Origin: Smittium mucronatum
Taxonomy: Eukaryota > Kickxellomycota > Harpellomycetes > Harpellales > Legeriomycetaceae
Assembly (NCBI GenBank): GCA_001953115.1
Contig: LSSL01003891.1
Span: 1 to 64,000, forward strand
Reading direction: 5' to 3'
DNA: 64,000 nt
The notes beneath the pieces were generated by a model that had not been told where the DNA came from, ran no database searches, and saw only the letters and a program-made list of their open reading frames with translations. Each line of letters starts with the position of its first letter. The stretch's first letter is position 1. The translations under genes were made by a program, and so were the position numbers. Shown here piece by piece: positions 38,201 to 48,990 of the stretch.

Positions 38201-40769
38201 AGAAAAGATTATGATAACTTGAAAGATAAATTTTTAACACTTATGAATCCCATAAATAATGATTCTAAAAATCATTTTAATAGAAATTATGGATAGGATA
38301 AATTTATATCAGAATTTTTTTAAAAAAAAATACACGAAAAAAGGAGATTCTAAAAAGAAATATTTTTTTCTGTAAGCAAAGAATTAGGTCATTTGGAAGT
38401 GCATAAATATAGTTACCCATTATTCCAAAAAAAGAGGGAATATATTAACTTATCCAGACTTAAAAAAAATCAAAGGCTTGTTATAACTAGATTTTTTTAA
38501 TTCTAATTACCAAAGTCCAAGGAAATTTAGGGGGGCAGTTAGTAAAAAAAATAACAAATTCTCTGAAATTTGAAGAGAAAATAGATGGTTTATGTTCATT
38601 TATGATCAATTTAAATATCAGAAAAATAACTTTATTAAAATGTCATTATGATTATTAGAAATACTTTATTTACTAATTTTTGCAGCAACTTTTTTAGTAT
38701 TTACAATTTTGTTTATAATTAAAGGTAAATCATAAACAAAAAAACAAATTAATTTTATTGGTATACTTTAATTTTTACTGATTTTGGAATTGCGATTTAA
38801 TAAAATTTATGCTTATTATAAATTGAGTCTAATTATTATATGTTTATCTATATTCGCTGTTTTTTTTATAACATACATTCAAGTCTTTTACAATTAACAA
38901 TAATAAGGTTTAAATTTATTTCTGCGATTCTTAAAATATCTTTATAAAGTATACTAAATTTAAAATGGATAATATAAAAGAATGATTTAAAAAAAACGAT
39001 TTGGCATAAAAGTTGTATATCAACATAATGATATGCATTTGGAAAATCGAGAAGTATATTCAGCTTAAGTAAAACTAACTAAATACGAAAATCCGCATTT
39101 TTTTTGAAAATGATGACAATTCCCAAGTAATCCCGAATTCCTCAAATATATTCGTTTAGCCCAGAATAAATCCATTTTCTCAATTTCCAAAATTTTACAT
39201 AGATATATCCAATTATATATCGCTTTTAAAAATAAACTAAAAACAGATTTTATTTTGTTTATATTAATAACAAAAAAAATACTATTTCATTCAAATGTAT
39301 GAGTTTCTTTGCAGATATTTATAATGAAAAAATATAGATTAAATTTTTTTTGCTCATTTGAAAATAAGTCCAGGTTAAAAAACAACAACAATTTCTCGCT
39401 TTTTTATTAAAAAATGGGGGTTTTGATTGCATTTATCGGATATCAATACGACTGATTGTTATTAATTTTTATCAAAAATTATAAAAATCGATTTAATTTA
39501 GGTTTATTGGATATAAACTAATAATTGGTCTTTGATCATACAAAATCTTAAATCACGTTAGTATCCTAATCTTTATATTAATCGGTAAGTAATAATCAAC
39601 ATTTAAAACAGATAATGCAAATAAATTAACCATTTTAATTCAATTTAAGAAATATGAAATAAAATTAGTTGGTTTTGATTCATTTTAGTTGACAGAAAAA
39701 ACTAGCAAATATTTTTTCCCATTTAGTCTTTGATAATATACACTAGAAATTCATACTGAATGTATAATTTAAATTTAATTCAAGAATAAATAAAAATTTA
39801 TATCAGGTTAATGATTACGATTTTTAATAAAATACTCCAAAAAATTATCAACAGCTTATCTAAATGATGTCTAATCCAAAAATTTTATAATTTAAAATAA
39901 ATATGACATGAAATGGTAATCTATTTGGAAATATAAATTTATCTTTTAGTTCATATGGTATATCGTAAATCAAAAGCAACATTTTATTAAACCTTCATAT
40001 TTTTTTTATATACTCTTTAATCTGCTTAGTTTTTTGCAATTTTTTTTATCGAAAAATATCAAAAGATTATTTTAGGCATATTCCAATATTTTTGTTGTTT
40101 CAAAAATCCCCTTAGAATCATTAAAGTATCGATTTTACAAATTGAAGCAATATCATATGTTTTCAAAAATTTCATGATATCTAAATTTTTTAGTTCGTTC
40201 AGTTAGATTCTAATATACCTATAGTAAGACTATTTTTTTATCGTTCGCTTTAGAACCTAGTTAGCTAGTGCTTGCAATTCAGTTTTTACCATCCAGTTTT
40301 AATTTATTTTTTCCAGAAGCTCTAAAAATACCAAGAATTCAGCTTATTTATCCGCAAAATAAAACCATATAGTTTAAATTATATGCCAAAATCAGGTTAT
40401 TTTTTATTTTTGATACGAAACTGTATTTATTAGTTATATACGCAAAAGAGAGTCTCTTTTGGATCTATATTATCATTTAAAAATAAAATACATTGACCAT
40501 ACCACCTTTCAGCATAAAATCCTGTTTTTCGAAAAAATCTTCAATCTGATGTATGTAGAATCTAGTCAATTTATCGTGAAAAAAAATGGCATAAAATCCA
40601 TTCAGAATTAAACTTTTTAAAAACATGATGTTAGGAATTAACTTTTTGTTTTTTTTTAAAAAAAAACTATTCTGTTTCGTATAGTTCAATCCAAAACCAC
40701 TTGGGGTTTTTTTAGCAGAAAACTCATTTTAAAGAACTTGAAAAGAATTGAGGTTTTAATTTAAAAGCA
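29243..40769. other. Long AT-rich gene desert
   Basis: About 11.5 kb with no intact gene. It holds homopolymer-rich DNA, a 10-base C run at 31072-31081 and one recognisable transposase remnant (31782-32150, minus). A plus-strand frame at 30016-30216, open apart from one TAG, begins MFSLSSNNFKNASGKVDLNY and looks coding-like but is unrecognised. Around 33600-33900 the plus strand is noticeably poorer in G than in C. I saw no tRNA or rRNA. Confidence 0.6.
31782..32150 (-). pseudogene. MULE-type (Mutator-like) transposase fragment
   Basis: Reading the minus strand from about 32150 gives a continuous frame interrupted by one TAA at 31863-31865. It shows the order of blocks typical of MULE transposase cores: FRIDATYKL (first catalytic Asp), then MLIIAVTDINGPFFLSGIA, VNNEDTD, YEFILRYIFADST (second catalytic Asp) and FCWANLSEKSKK (usually CWAH). 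The third acidic residue and the N- and C-terminal parts are missing or unrecognisable. I did not find terminal inverted repeats. It is evidently an old DNA-transposon remnant. Confidence 0.65.
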
Positions 40770-41440
40770 TTAAAAAAGCGAAAAAAATTCTTCATCCAAC
40801 TTCTCTGCCACTTTAACAACCGCGAGTTCGAGGTAATTAGTTCAAAAAGGATATAGATTCTACTGGGCTTTATAGATTCAATACTCTAGGAATGCTGATG
40901 CCGATCAGGAATTATGCTGTTTTCAAAAAAAAAAAAAAGCAAGATATGGGATGAATGCTGGTAAAATTCTTTAGAATGTTTAGTCCCCCCCCCCCAATGA
41001 GATTTAAACCATCTTCCAGCCAGAATTAATGAAATTTAGAAAGATCTTGGTTATATCCAGGTCAGATTGGCTTAGGTATAAGCTGGCAAATCAACTATTT
41101 TCACTGTTTTTTCCATCTTGTGAAGCTCAGTAATATAAGTTAGACAGTTTCAAAAATATTCAAATTTTTTCCGAACAATTTTAACCTACCTTTTAGTTTC
41201 GGTAATTTATATACAGTAAGAAATTAAATCAGATGTTTCGAACTAGTTTCAGGCAAAACCAATTTCCAAAATTAGCAATTTTTTTTAAATTTATGGCCAT
41301 TGGATTTCACATTTGACAACTGCTGGGTAGTTCAGAATGGTCTCATGATATATGAGAGGTCTCTGTATTAAAGACAACTTCTAATGCACAATATATGGAG
41401 CCGATTAATATTCGACACATAGGAATTCAATTGAAAAATA
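40770..41440 (-). mobile_element. Old, decayed 3' fragment of the local LINE family
   Basis: The tail (about 40770-40930) aligns by eye with the 3' UTRs of the LINE at 14449-20123 and of the younger fragment at 41500-42132: an AAAAAAGCGAAAAAA-type tail, then TTCTCTGCCACTTTAAC, TTCGAGGTAATTAGTTCAA and ATTATGCTGTTTTC. Further on, GAATGTTTAGT plus a C run, AGACAGTTTCA and ATTTCACATTTGA match the coding part in order. The reading frame is destroyed, and the 7-base C run of the younger copy is a 12-base C run here (40985-40996). Its outer boundary is uncertain. Confidence 0.7.
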
Positions 41441-41488
41441 GCAAGAAAAGTATTAAGTTTAAGCCACTAGGAAATAAAGCCACTAAAT

Positions 41489-41499
41489 ACCATGATTTT
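41489..41499 (+). repeat. Target-site duplication of the younger LINE fragment, left copy
   Basis: ACCATGATTTT here is repeated exactly at 42133-42143 across the inserted fragment. Confidence 0.75.
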
Positions 41500-42132
41500 T
41501 TCTTTTTCTTTTTTCTATTTTTTTTTTTACGGAAAATTTATTTTAAAGTTAATAAAAAGTTATAAAAACATAATTAAAAAAAATTAAAAAAAGTGAAAAA
41601 TTTTAAAAAAATTTGTCACCCTACTCCCCTCTGCCGCTCTAGCAGCTCCATATCTCGAAGGCATTAGTTCAAGGGGGCTGGTGAATCACTTAAACTCTGG
41701 AGCTTAAGTGTTCTGGGCACGCAGATTCCAATAAGAAATTTGGCTGTTTCCTACAATAATTTATGATCAGCGGTGTTAGCTTGTAATTGACTTAAAGTTT
41801 GTTTAGACTCCCCCCCAAGGAGTTTTCCAACTATCACCAACGGGGATTCATTGAAATTCGAAAGTTGGTTTTTTATGTCTGAACGGATCGGTGCAGGTAT
41901 GAACCGGCCGATCGTCTCATTTCGCTGTTTGTCCCATCGAGAGCAATTTAATAAGATGTGGTCGACAGTTTCAGGCACATCGATTTTGCAGAAGGGACAA
42001 TTTTTTTTGAATTTTTCATCTTTAAATTTCATATTTGATAGTCGCATGACGGTCCGGAAGGTCCCCATTCGCATTTTGCCAATGTCCTGGAGGCCAAGTT
42101 TCAGGTCAGGGTACAGCAGCTGAAGATTCATC
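41500..42132 (-). mobile_element. Young 5'-truncated LINE insertion (3' end only)
   Basis: About 630 bp of minus-strand LINE ends in a T-rich (minus-strand A) tail at 41500-41530. It includes a 3' UTR clearly related to 19880-20120 and the C-terminal part of ORF2. An exact 11-bp direct repeat flanks it. The frame still open across the ORF2 end suggests recent insertion. 5' truncation with a target-site duplication is the standard outcome of incomplete target-primed reverse transcription. Confidence 0.85.
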
Positions 42133-42137
42133 ACCAT
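41751..42137 (-). pseudogene. LINE ORF2 C-terminus, open but truncated
   Basis: This 128-codon frame contains a C-x2-C-type zinc segment (CPFCKIDVPETVDHILLNC), followed by RWDKQRNETIGRFIPAPIRS. It is the intact counterpart of the interrupted end of the larger LINE at about 19560-19900. Its apparent start ATG lies in the flanking target-site duplication, so the start is an accident of insertion rather than an element start. Without endonuclease or reverse transcriptase it has no independent activity. Confidence 0.8.
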
Positions 42138-42143
42138 GATTTT
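42133..42143 (+). repeat. Target-site duplication of the younger LINE fragment, right copy
   Basis: ACCATGATTTT matches 41489-41499 exactly. Confidence 0.75.
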
Positions 42144-42438
42144 GTCAATGAAATAAATCAGTCAGACGAGGGGAATGGTTGATTGGCACAGACACCCCAC
42201 ATTAGGGTTAGAATAGTTGGCGGATACTTTTAAATGATTAAGATATGAAGTTGTTATAAAAAAGCGATTAGATTATTAAGGTGTCTTTAGAATAAATATA
42301 ATAAAAAGAAGAGTGTCATAACATGAGAAAAAGGGAAATTGGTATTAAAGAAAGTCAAATAAAAAATGGTACGTTTAAATAAAAAAAATAAAGTGAGGAA
42401 GAGGATGGATTTAGGCGGAAGACAAAGATGGTAAGAGC
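42144..42438. other. 3' flank of the kynureninase gene
   Basis: About 295 bp between the LINE fragment and the kynureninase stop codon. No coding frame is visible. The likely transcript end of the minus-strand gene lies here. Confidence 0.4.
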
Positions 42439-43806
42439 TTAATCGAAATTGAATGAATTCAGAATAATAACAAAGTAGTAGATTTCCTGGAAGGTGTTAT
42501 AGAGGGCTGTAGGGGCGGCGCGAATACAATCTGGTCGGCGGACATCAGCAATAACACCGTAAGACAAGAGGTGCTCGGAAACCTTATCGAGAATTTTAGG
42601 GTTGAATCCTAAACTTAGTTGAGAACCACGCTGTTCTGGATCCTTGGGAGTGATGATGGTAATGTTGTTGCGGACATTATCAAATTTATTAAGCAATATT
42701 TCCAAGTAGTTGGTGAGAAGAAGAGATCGTTGCCTTAATCTTTCGACAGAAGTTTGAGCGAAGACGTCGAGGGAGGCGCAGATAGCGGACGTACTGAGAA
42801 CGTTTTTGTTTGAGATTCGAAAACCGTCGATGCCTTCACATAGATCTAGTTTGTTGTCCATGTTGAATCTAGTGTCGAGTTTGTGAGACCACCAGCCAAT
42901 GAGTCTATTGCGTTCGAAATCGCGAGCGTACTTTTCGTGAACAAAAGCGCCACCCACGGAACCGCCACATGAGTTAAGGTACTTGTATGTGCACCATACG
43001 GCGAAATCAACGTTCCAATCATGAAGTTTTAGGGGAACGTTACCAACAGCATGGGCTAGATCGAAGCCGACAATACAGCCTTTTTCATGACCGGCTTTTG
43101 TTATTTTTTCCATTTCGAAGAACTGACCGGTGTAGTATTGTACACCTGGGAACCAGATGAGAGCAATGGAATCACCTTCATCTCGGATAACGCGTAAGAT
43201 GTCTTCAGTTCTCAAAGTTTTTTCGCCATAGCGAGGTCTCATTCTGATAATGGCAGTCTCGGGATCAATATTTTTGAGCTTCAAAAAGGAGACTGCAGCA
43301 TAATCGTCAGAAGGGAAGGCCTTATCCTCCATAAGAAGCTTATACCTGGTTGGGGTGGGGTTATAGAAGGGAACAAACAAGAGATGCATGTTAACAGTAA
43401 GACTGTTCATTAGAGTGACTTCACCAGATTTTGCACCGACGATATTCTCCATTGTGGGGGCACAAGATTCTTCAATTGAAACCCAAGGACGACCATAGCG
43501 ATTGCTAAAATGGGCGTGAACAGCTTCCTTAGCCCAGACGTCCAACTCTTCAGCGATGTTCTGGCGGACCTTCTTTGGCATGAGACCTAAGGAATTCCCA
43601 GAAAAGTAAATGCAGGGTTGATCGGTGGTGCCCTGGAGAGTGCGAGTGCCACCCATGGATTCAACGGTGGGAATTTCAAACTGGTTTCTGAAGTTACGTA
43701 ATTCTACAACATCATCCATGAACTTGGCAAAACTGAGAGAGTTTTTGTCGAGTCCAGAATTAAGGATGTACTCTCCCAAAGAAAGAATTCGAGCGTCAGT
43801 ATCCAT
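42439..43806 (-). CDS. BNA5: Kynureninase
   Basis: This intronless 455-residue protein is within the usual family length. It is a PLP-dependent hydrolase that converts kynurenine and 3-hydroxykynurenine to anthranilate or 3-hydroxyanthranilate plus alanine, in tryptophan catabolism and de novo NAD synthesis, usually cytosolic. Visible family blocks are IYFSGNSLGLMPKKV, GFDLAHAVGNVPLKLHDW, TYKYLN with the PLP lysine at K275, and ADVRRPDCIRAAPTALYN near the C-terminus. The small-residue stretch after the lysine reads SCGGSVGG rather than the common GPGG form. The frame is open to an upstream ATG at 43884. I prefer 43806 (MDTDARIL), because the added residues look like leader sequence and a TATA-like site lies only about 30 bp from 43884. 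Coding GC is clearly higher than in the Dug2-like gene. Confidence 0.93.
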   Translation of the reverse strand: MDTDARILSLGEYILNSGLDKNSLSFAKFMDDVVELRNFRNQFEIPTVESMGGTRTLQGTTDQPCIYFSGNSLGLMPKKVRQNIAEELDVWAKEAVHAHFSNRYGRPWVSIEESCAPTMENIVGAKSGEVTLMNSLTVNMHLLFVPFYNPTPTRYKLLMEDKAFPSDDYAAVSFLKLKNIDPETAIIRMRPRYGEKTLRTEDILRVIRDEGDSIALIWFPGVQYYTGQFFEMEKITKAGHEKGCIVGFDLAHAVGNVPLKLHDWNVDFAVWCTYKYLNSCGGSVGGAFVHEKYARDFERNRLIGWWSHKLDTRFNMDNKLDLCEGIDGFRISNKNVLSTSAICASLDVFAQTSVERLRQRSLLLTNYLEILLNKFDNVRNNITIITPKDPEQRGSQLSLGFNPKILDKVSEHLLSYGVIADVRRPDCIRAAPTALYNTFQEIYYFVIILNSFNFD

Positions 43807-43912
43807 AGTGTTTAATCCAGTAAAAAAAAATAGGGGGGAGGGAAGAATAGAGATGATATGGGAGTAGTTTAGTAGTTCCTTCAACAGAAATCAACCATAG
43901 ATCCATTTAATA

Positions 43913-43921
43913 GTATATATA
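43913..43921 (-). promoter_or_regulatory. Possible TATA element of the kynureninase gene
   Basis: The minus strand reads TATATATAC here, about 107 bp upstream of the preferred ATG. A transcript start about 30 bp downstream would fall near 43884-43890, which supports the shorter protein start. In AT-rich DNA such sites also occur by chance. Confidence 0.35.
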
Positions 43922-46900
43922 GTGGAGTGAATCGAGGGTATTTATCAGGACCGAATTGCCCTGACAAAAAGTGACACTAACAGAGCAGAGCTAATGACTA
44001 ATAGAGATTAAGGATGCATCAAATCCCGCATATTTTGCCCAACCAGCACTGTCTATCTAAATAGTCATTAACAGCGTGAGAAGATTCAGTAAGTGCATTA
44101 TAAATTCAGAGTATTTTCAGATTGATAATTTGCCAATTGTGCTTTAGCCATCCATATACAACTTTTTACGGACGACAACACATGAAAATACGGCAGATTA
44201 TTTGGATTTGTTGCTTCGCTTTTTCAAAAATGGCAGGCCATTTATTCTCTTGATTAAAATGATAGCATTCTATTTGCTACAGACTCTGGCATTTGAAAAC
44301 TTTTTTTGGTAATTGCGACTATGAATGTATAGGTTTTCAGGCCAGTGAATACGATCATTCCCAAGATTGGCTGAGCTATAACCATAACTAATGCTGTGCA
44401 TATGAAAGGGTCGTCGTTTACTAAATTCACGAGTAAATGCAAATTAAAATAAATCATTAGGATCTTTTACGAAACTATTAGTTATTAATATACATAATAT
44501 GACAAATCAAGGGCAAATAAAAAAGGAGTAAGGGGTTATTACCGGATGCACAAATCAAATCATTGAAATGATTAATTTCATTTACAGGGGTAGATTTCCA
44601 TTGAAGACTATTTTCATGGAGATAATAGGTTTGGAATCGATAACGCGCTTCGATCAAATTAAGCTATTATATCATTGGTTCTTTCAAATAACATGAGATA
44701 GTCCGGGATAAAATTAGTGGATTTTAGTTTTGGATATCGGTTTGGAAAAATGTGGAATTCAAGTAGGAGAATAGAGCTTATCCGATTCACTCTAGTCTTT
44801 TGGAGCGATGAGCATAAAAGCAGCATTTATTTCTCGACTGATATTCATGATCATTTCAAATCTACACTTTATCTCGATATTTTTTATTGACCATCAAATA
44901 TCAGATAAAGAGTAAATCAAATGTGAGGGCCGGTTGAATCTATTTCTGGTTGTGACTGGTTGGTTTTATCCTGAACCGTTATTAATATATGTAATTATTG
45001 ATTAGCTTTTGGGAAATTTATGCCTGGTGTCCCAATAAAACACAATTGTTGCCAATTAAACCCTAATAGTTCTCGGGAAATAAAATCAATGAATTAACAT
45101 AAATGGGCAAAGTTAACAAACTATTACATAAAATATTTCGGACAGTAATATCTCTATAAAAGTAAAATTAAGCGCTTGATCTATTAGAACTTTGATCATT
45201 ACATTTTTATGAACAAAGGAGAGCTTATCTTTTAAGATGCCCAGCCAAGATGACCGCATATGGTAGCTAAGGGCGAGTCATCGGCAAATTCAAATGGTCC
45301 TAACTTGCTCTAAAATAGAAGGGAAGGAAGTGTTTTTTTGATCACCCTACAAGCATTTGTGATTGTAACGTAAAAATCAAGTTTCACATAATAGATTCGA
45401 GGAAATTTGTGTAAAATAGTGAATATTCCTACTACTATTGAGAAGGATTGGCTTAATGAACATTATCTTTTTTTTTATTTTTAATCTGTCTTGAAATAAA
45501 GAGCAAATGTCAATTTTATATTTTATAACTACGAAACCTATCTATCAATTAACTTATACTTTAGAAATGACATGTAATGATTTGTATAATCGAAAGAAAA
45601 AACTCCAGTCGGCCAATATTATGACTTCATACATGGTATATTAGCAATAACTTGTTTAAAATCTTAAGTAAAAAAAAGCCAAATCTTGTAAAAATTAGAA
45701 ATCAGCATATTTTTAGACCTGGAGGAGTAAAGCACCAATAGTTTACTCTATAAATAGCTAACCCTTTCATAACCAGTGCTACGAAAAAAAACCCAACCAT
45801 CAGGCAATTTGTTAAATAAAAGCATTTTATCCCAACAGTCGTATAACCAGATCTATTACTAAATCATATAATATACGGATGATGATTGTGTAGATATTGA
45901 AGAGCAGACATATTTTTGATTCAAGAACATTAAATTTTTTTAATAAACTTTCAATTTAAAAATTCATGTTAAAGACTCTAACTAGATTCATGGGGGTTGC
46001 ATTTATGGTTAGTTGCGGGCATCCAAGAGTTATAATTTAAAAAAAGATTTGTAAAATTGAGTTTTAATTGAATCTTTTTTCTGCGTGGATATGGTTTGAG
46101 ATATTCTATCTGCCAGACTTGTGGTTATTATACACAGTCTAATATATTTTATTTTGATTTAGCCCATAGTTTTGATAATAATTCAAGAAATAATCCCGAA
46201 TTTAACAACGTTCTTGTGGATTAATCCCCTCTGATACCAAAAATTGTTTGAATTCCTATTTACGAAATTTACATTTTTTTTATTCGTTAATGTAAAAATC
46301 AGCCCAATCATTAAATTTAGTTTTTGTCGGATTTTTGTATTATCTTGTAAATTAAAACTCATTTTTGTTTCATCGTTCCTGAAAGGGCTAAAAGAGACAA
46401 AATCCCCAAGGTTTAGCCAAAAGTAAGTGGCTCCGAATGATAGGAAGCTTCATTTTATCTTTTCAGTCTCGGTGGCACAATAACATCGCATAGTTTCTGA
46501 CCAACAATAGAACTTTATTTATAGCTAACTTTAATAACTACGGTAAATATATTTATTCATCAAATAGGGAACTTTGATTTCGCAAATAGGAATTCAGCAT
46601 ACATTTTTGGAACCTGGAAAGGGTTAATCCAAGTCTAGGAAAAATCTCTACAGTCTTTATCCGATTTAGGAAAATTTGGTATAAAAGTGCTAGTATTTTT
46701 ATCCAATAAAAATTATTAATTCCAAAAATGTTTAATCGATAAATCGATTAAATTTTATTATAATTTAATAGTTTATCTTTCAGTGCCTAAAACCGATTAA
46801 TCGCAGAGCTCTAGTCCTGAATGGGCTATCAAACAATATACAATATTTTTTTATCGATTATAGCCAATATTTATGTTACTTTGCTCTTTACTTGGGATGA

Positions 46901-47872
46901 GGCTTATGTTTTATTTGAAATGCCTATATATTTGGCAATAATGATCCCTAAAAAATTTAGCCCATAAAGAGAAATTTAGCTCAACTGGTGTTATCATAAG
47001 TAAATAAGTCGAGGAACAGATTGAAATCAATAGTTATAGAGATTTTTTTTGAAAAAATAACGAATTCCTTGATATATGGCAAAAATAATGGAAGAGTATT
47101 ATATATTCACAACATTTGTCAATTCTGCTTGGAATTGTGTGGTAATATAAAGCATGGCGGCGAGACTTTCCATATAAATTATGGGATTTTGTTATATTTT
47201 TAATAAAATTTGGTAGCTGACCCATTTATTAGTAATATTCATCGCTACCTTCATACCCACGATATTTCAATACTCTGGTTTTTTCTTTTATGAGATAAAA
47301 ACTTCCCGAAATTTTTCTTTCGAATATATGCGTGCATGATGGTTTATATATGTTTTATTTTGTATTTGAAACCGATTAAACTGGAATGAATGTATAATTT
47401 ACGCTTGAAAACCTTAATGGCAAAAGAATTCTTTATAATTGTACACACCAATATATTAAAAGCATGGTTTTAAAATTTTATTCCTCTTTCATTACGTTTT
47501 CATGATTTGCCAATTCATGTTTATTTTTTGGATATGAAACTAGATATTAAGCACACCTTGACTAAAATTGAATCTAATATAAACTATATTTCCAGCAAAC
47601 ATTTTGATGGGTTATTTAAACCAATTAATGGAAAGCTTATGCTTTCATCATATTTTAATATCTAAAAGAAAAATAGAAGCTGGGCATGTATAGGAAAAAA
47701 AAAGTAACTAAATGAAAATAATAAACAAGAGTTTAAAAGATAAAAAGATGCATTGTATATAAACTAGCAGTTAAATTTTTATAAAAGAAAGATGCGGGAG
47801 AGAATGGAAGATAAAAGAGTTTTGATAAAGTTCTGTTAGGTCAATATATATAAATAAATATATATTAGAGCA
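43922..47872. other. Intergenic region, no convincing gene
   Basis: About 4 kb of moderately AT-rich DNA. Short frames exist (for example 44254-44457 minus, 46244-46426 plus), but none has a recognisable motif or a splice-compatible extension. A palindromic A/T-rich stretch with two ATCGAT-type cores lies at about 46735-46752. Confidence 0.5.
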
Positions 47873-48847
47873 ATGAACTGTAACACTGCAAACAAGTTGC
47901 TAGTATCAATGTTCAGCTGTTCAGCAGCAGCATCCTTCGTGATGCTAATTCTCGCCATATTCATAAGGGTCCGGTTTGCTTCCGTCCGGATGGGAATCCA
48001 GGCACACCATGCCTGGTGCCTAGCTCTTTCGGACGTCGTATCGAGCTCAATCATGATTTTTGCATTCAGCAACCCGTCAATTCCGCCATCCCTCTTTTCA
48101 ATCTTCTTGCTCTACACTCTGCAAGATCTTACCCTTTTCCTCACTGCATCAATCTCCGCTAATTTACATCTCGTCTTTATAGCTAAAAAGACCGATCTAA
48201 ACCAAAATTATAACTATACAATGGTCTCCTGTACTGCCCTCTCTGTTGCTCTCTCATACCCTATTCTGCTCGCTTCCCCAAAACATGATTGTTTCGATGA
48301 TGGTTCGGCCCGCATAATGCCGTCGTTTGCTTCAAAGACCGCAACCCAATCCTTTGAAATCGTCTGCAAGGTCATCCCCTATGCCATCTGTGTCATCTAC
48401 TGCTTCTATGTAGTCGTTGCACTTATGCTCCGAGTTGTTTATAAACACTCCATCCATATGTTCTCCCTTGCGCCCACCCATATCCACCCCCTTCACCAGG
48501 ATCCTCCCTCCAGTGACCGCATCACTTCGTCTATTGCTTCAAGCACTACACCCACTTCCGTCAACCCCATCCCGAACCCCAAACTCATGATCATGCGTCT
48601 CCTCTTCTTCCCCATCTGTCTCCTCATCACTCAGGTCTGGATTCGGTCGGACATGGTCTTTAATGGAACGAGGATAGGATTCATCAACAACTACCCTAAA
48701 TGTTCAGCTTCAACCAAAACATTAGCCATGTACGCACTGTTCTCTTTACAAGGCCCTCTCAACTTTGCTGCTTTTCTGTTCAATCCTTCAATAATGGCAT
48801 CCCTCAAAATCATATATCGACAGCAGTCCCATTTTGATTTAGGTTAA
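47873..48847 (+). CDS. Seven-transmembrane, G-protein-coupled-receptor-like protein
   Basis: This intronless 324-residue protein has about seven hydrophobic helices, at roughly residues 8-31, 45-66, 76-103, 117-134, 168-194, 237-257 and 280-306. A long hydrophilic Pro/Ser/His-rich third cytoplasmic loop (about 200-235) separates helices 5 and 6. The layout, basic residues after helix 1 (RVRF) and an asparagine-proline pair near the end of helix 7 (FLFNPS) resemble fungal cAMP-receptor-like or Git3-like receptors. No helix-3 DRY motif is evident, so coupling to a G protein is inferred from topology. It would sit in a plasma or internal membrane. Codon choice is rich in C at third positions, unlike the AT-rich genes to the left. 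It is convergent with the eIF4B gene, with 143 bp between stop codons. Confidence 0.7.
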   Translation: MNCNTANKLLVSMFSCSAAASFVMLILAIFIRVRFASVRMGIQAHHAWCLALSDVVSSSIMIFAFSNPSIPPSLFSIFLLYTLQDLTLFLTASISANLHLVFIAKKTDLNQNYNYTMVSCTALSVALSYPILLASPKHDCFDDGSARIMPSFASKTATQSFEIVCKVIPYAICVIYCFYVVVALMLRVVYKHSIHMFSLAPTHIHPLHQDPPSSDRITSSIASSTTPTSVNPIPNPKLMIMRLLFFPICLLITQVWIRSDMVFNGTRIGFINNYPKCSASTKTLAMYALFSLQGPLNFAAFLFNPSIMASLKIIYRQQSHFDLG

Positions 48848-48990
48848 ATTGATCCTTCCATCTTCCCCACTATCAACTCCCCAAAACTGCGATAATGTTT
48901 TTTAAAAAATTAATAACACTTTTTCCAAAACTAAGTACATACTAAGGGATATGATTATTAAAATTAAATAAATAAACTAGATAAAAATGT

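Noticed and set aside
44254..44457. Minus-strand 67-codon frame upstream of kynureninase, partly hydrophobic
   Set aside because: There is one short hydrophobic stretch but no family match and no splice link to a longer product.
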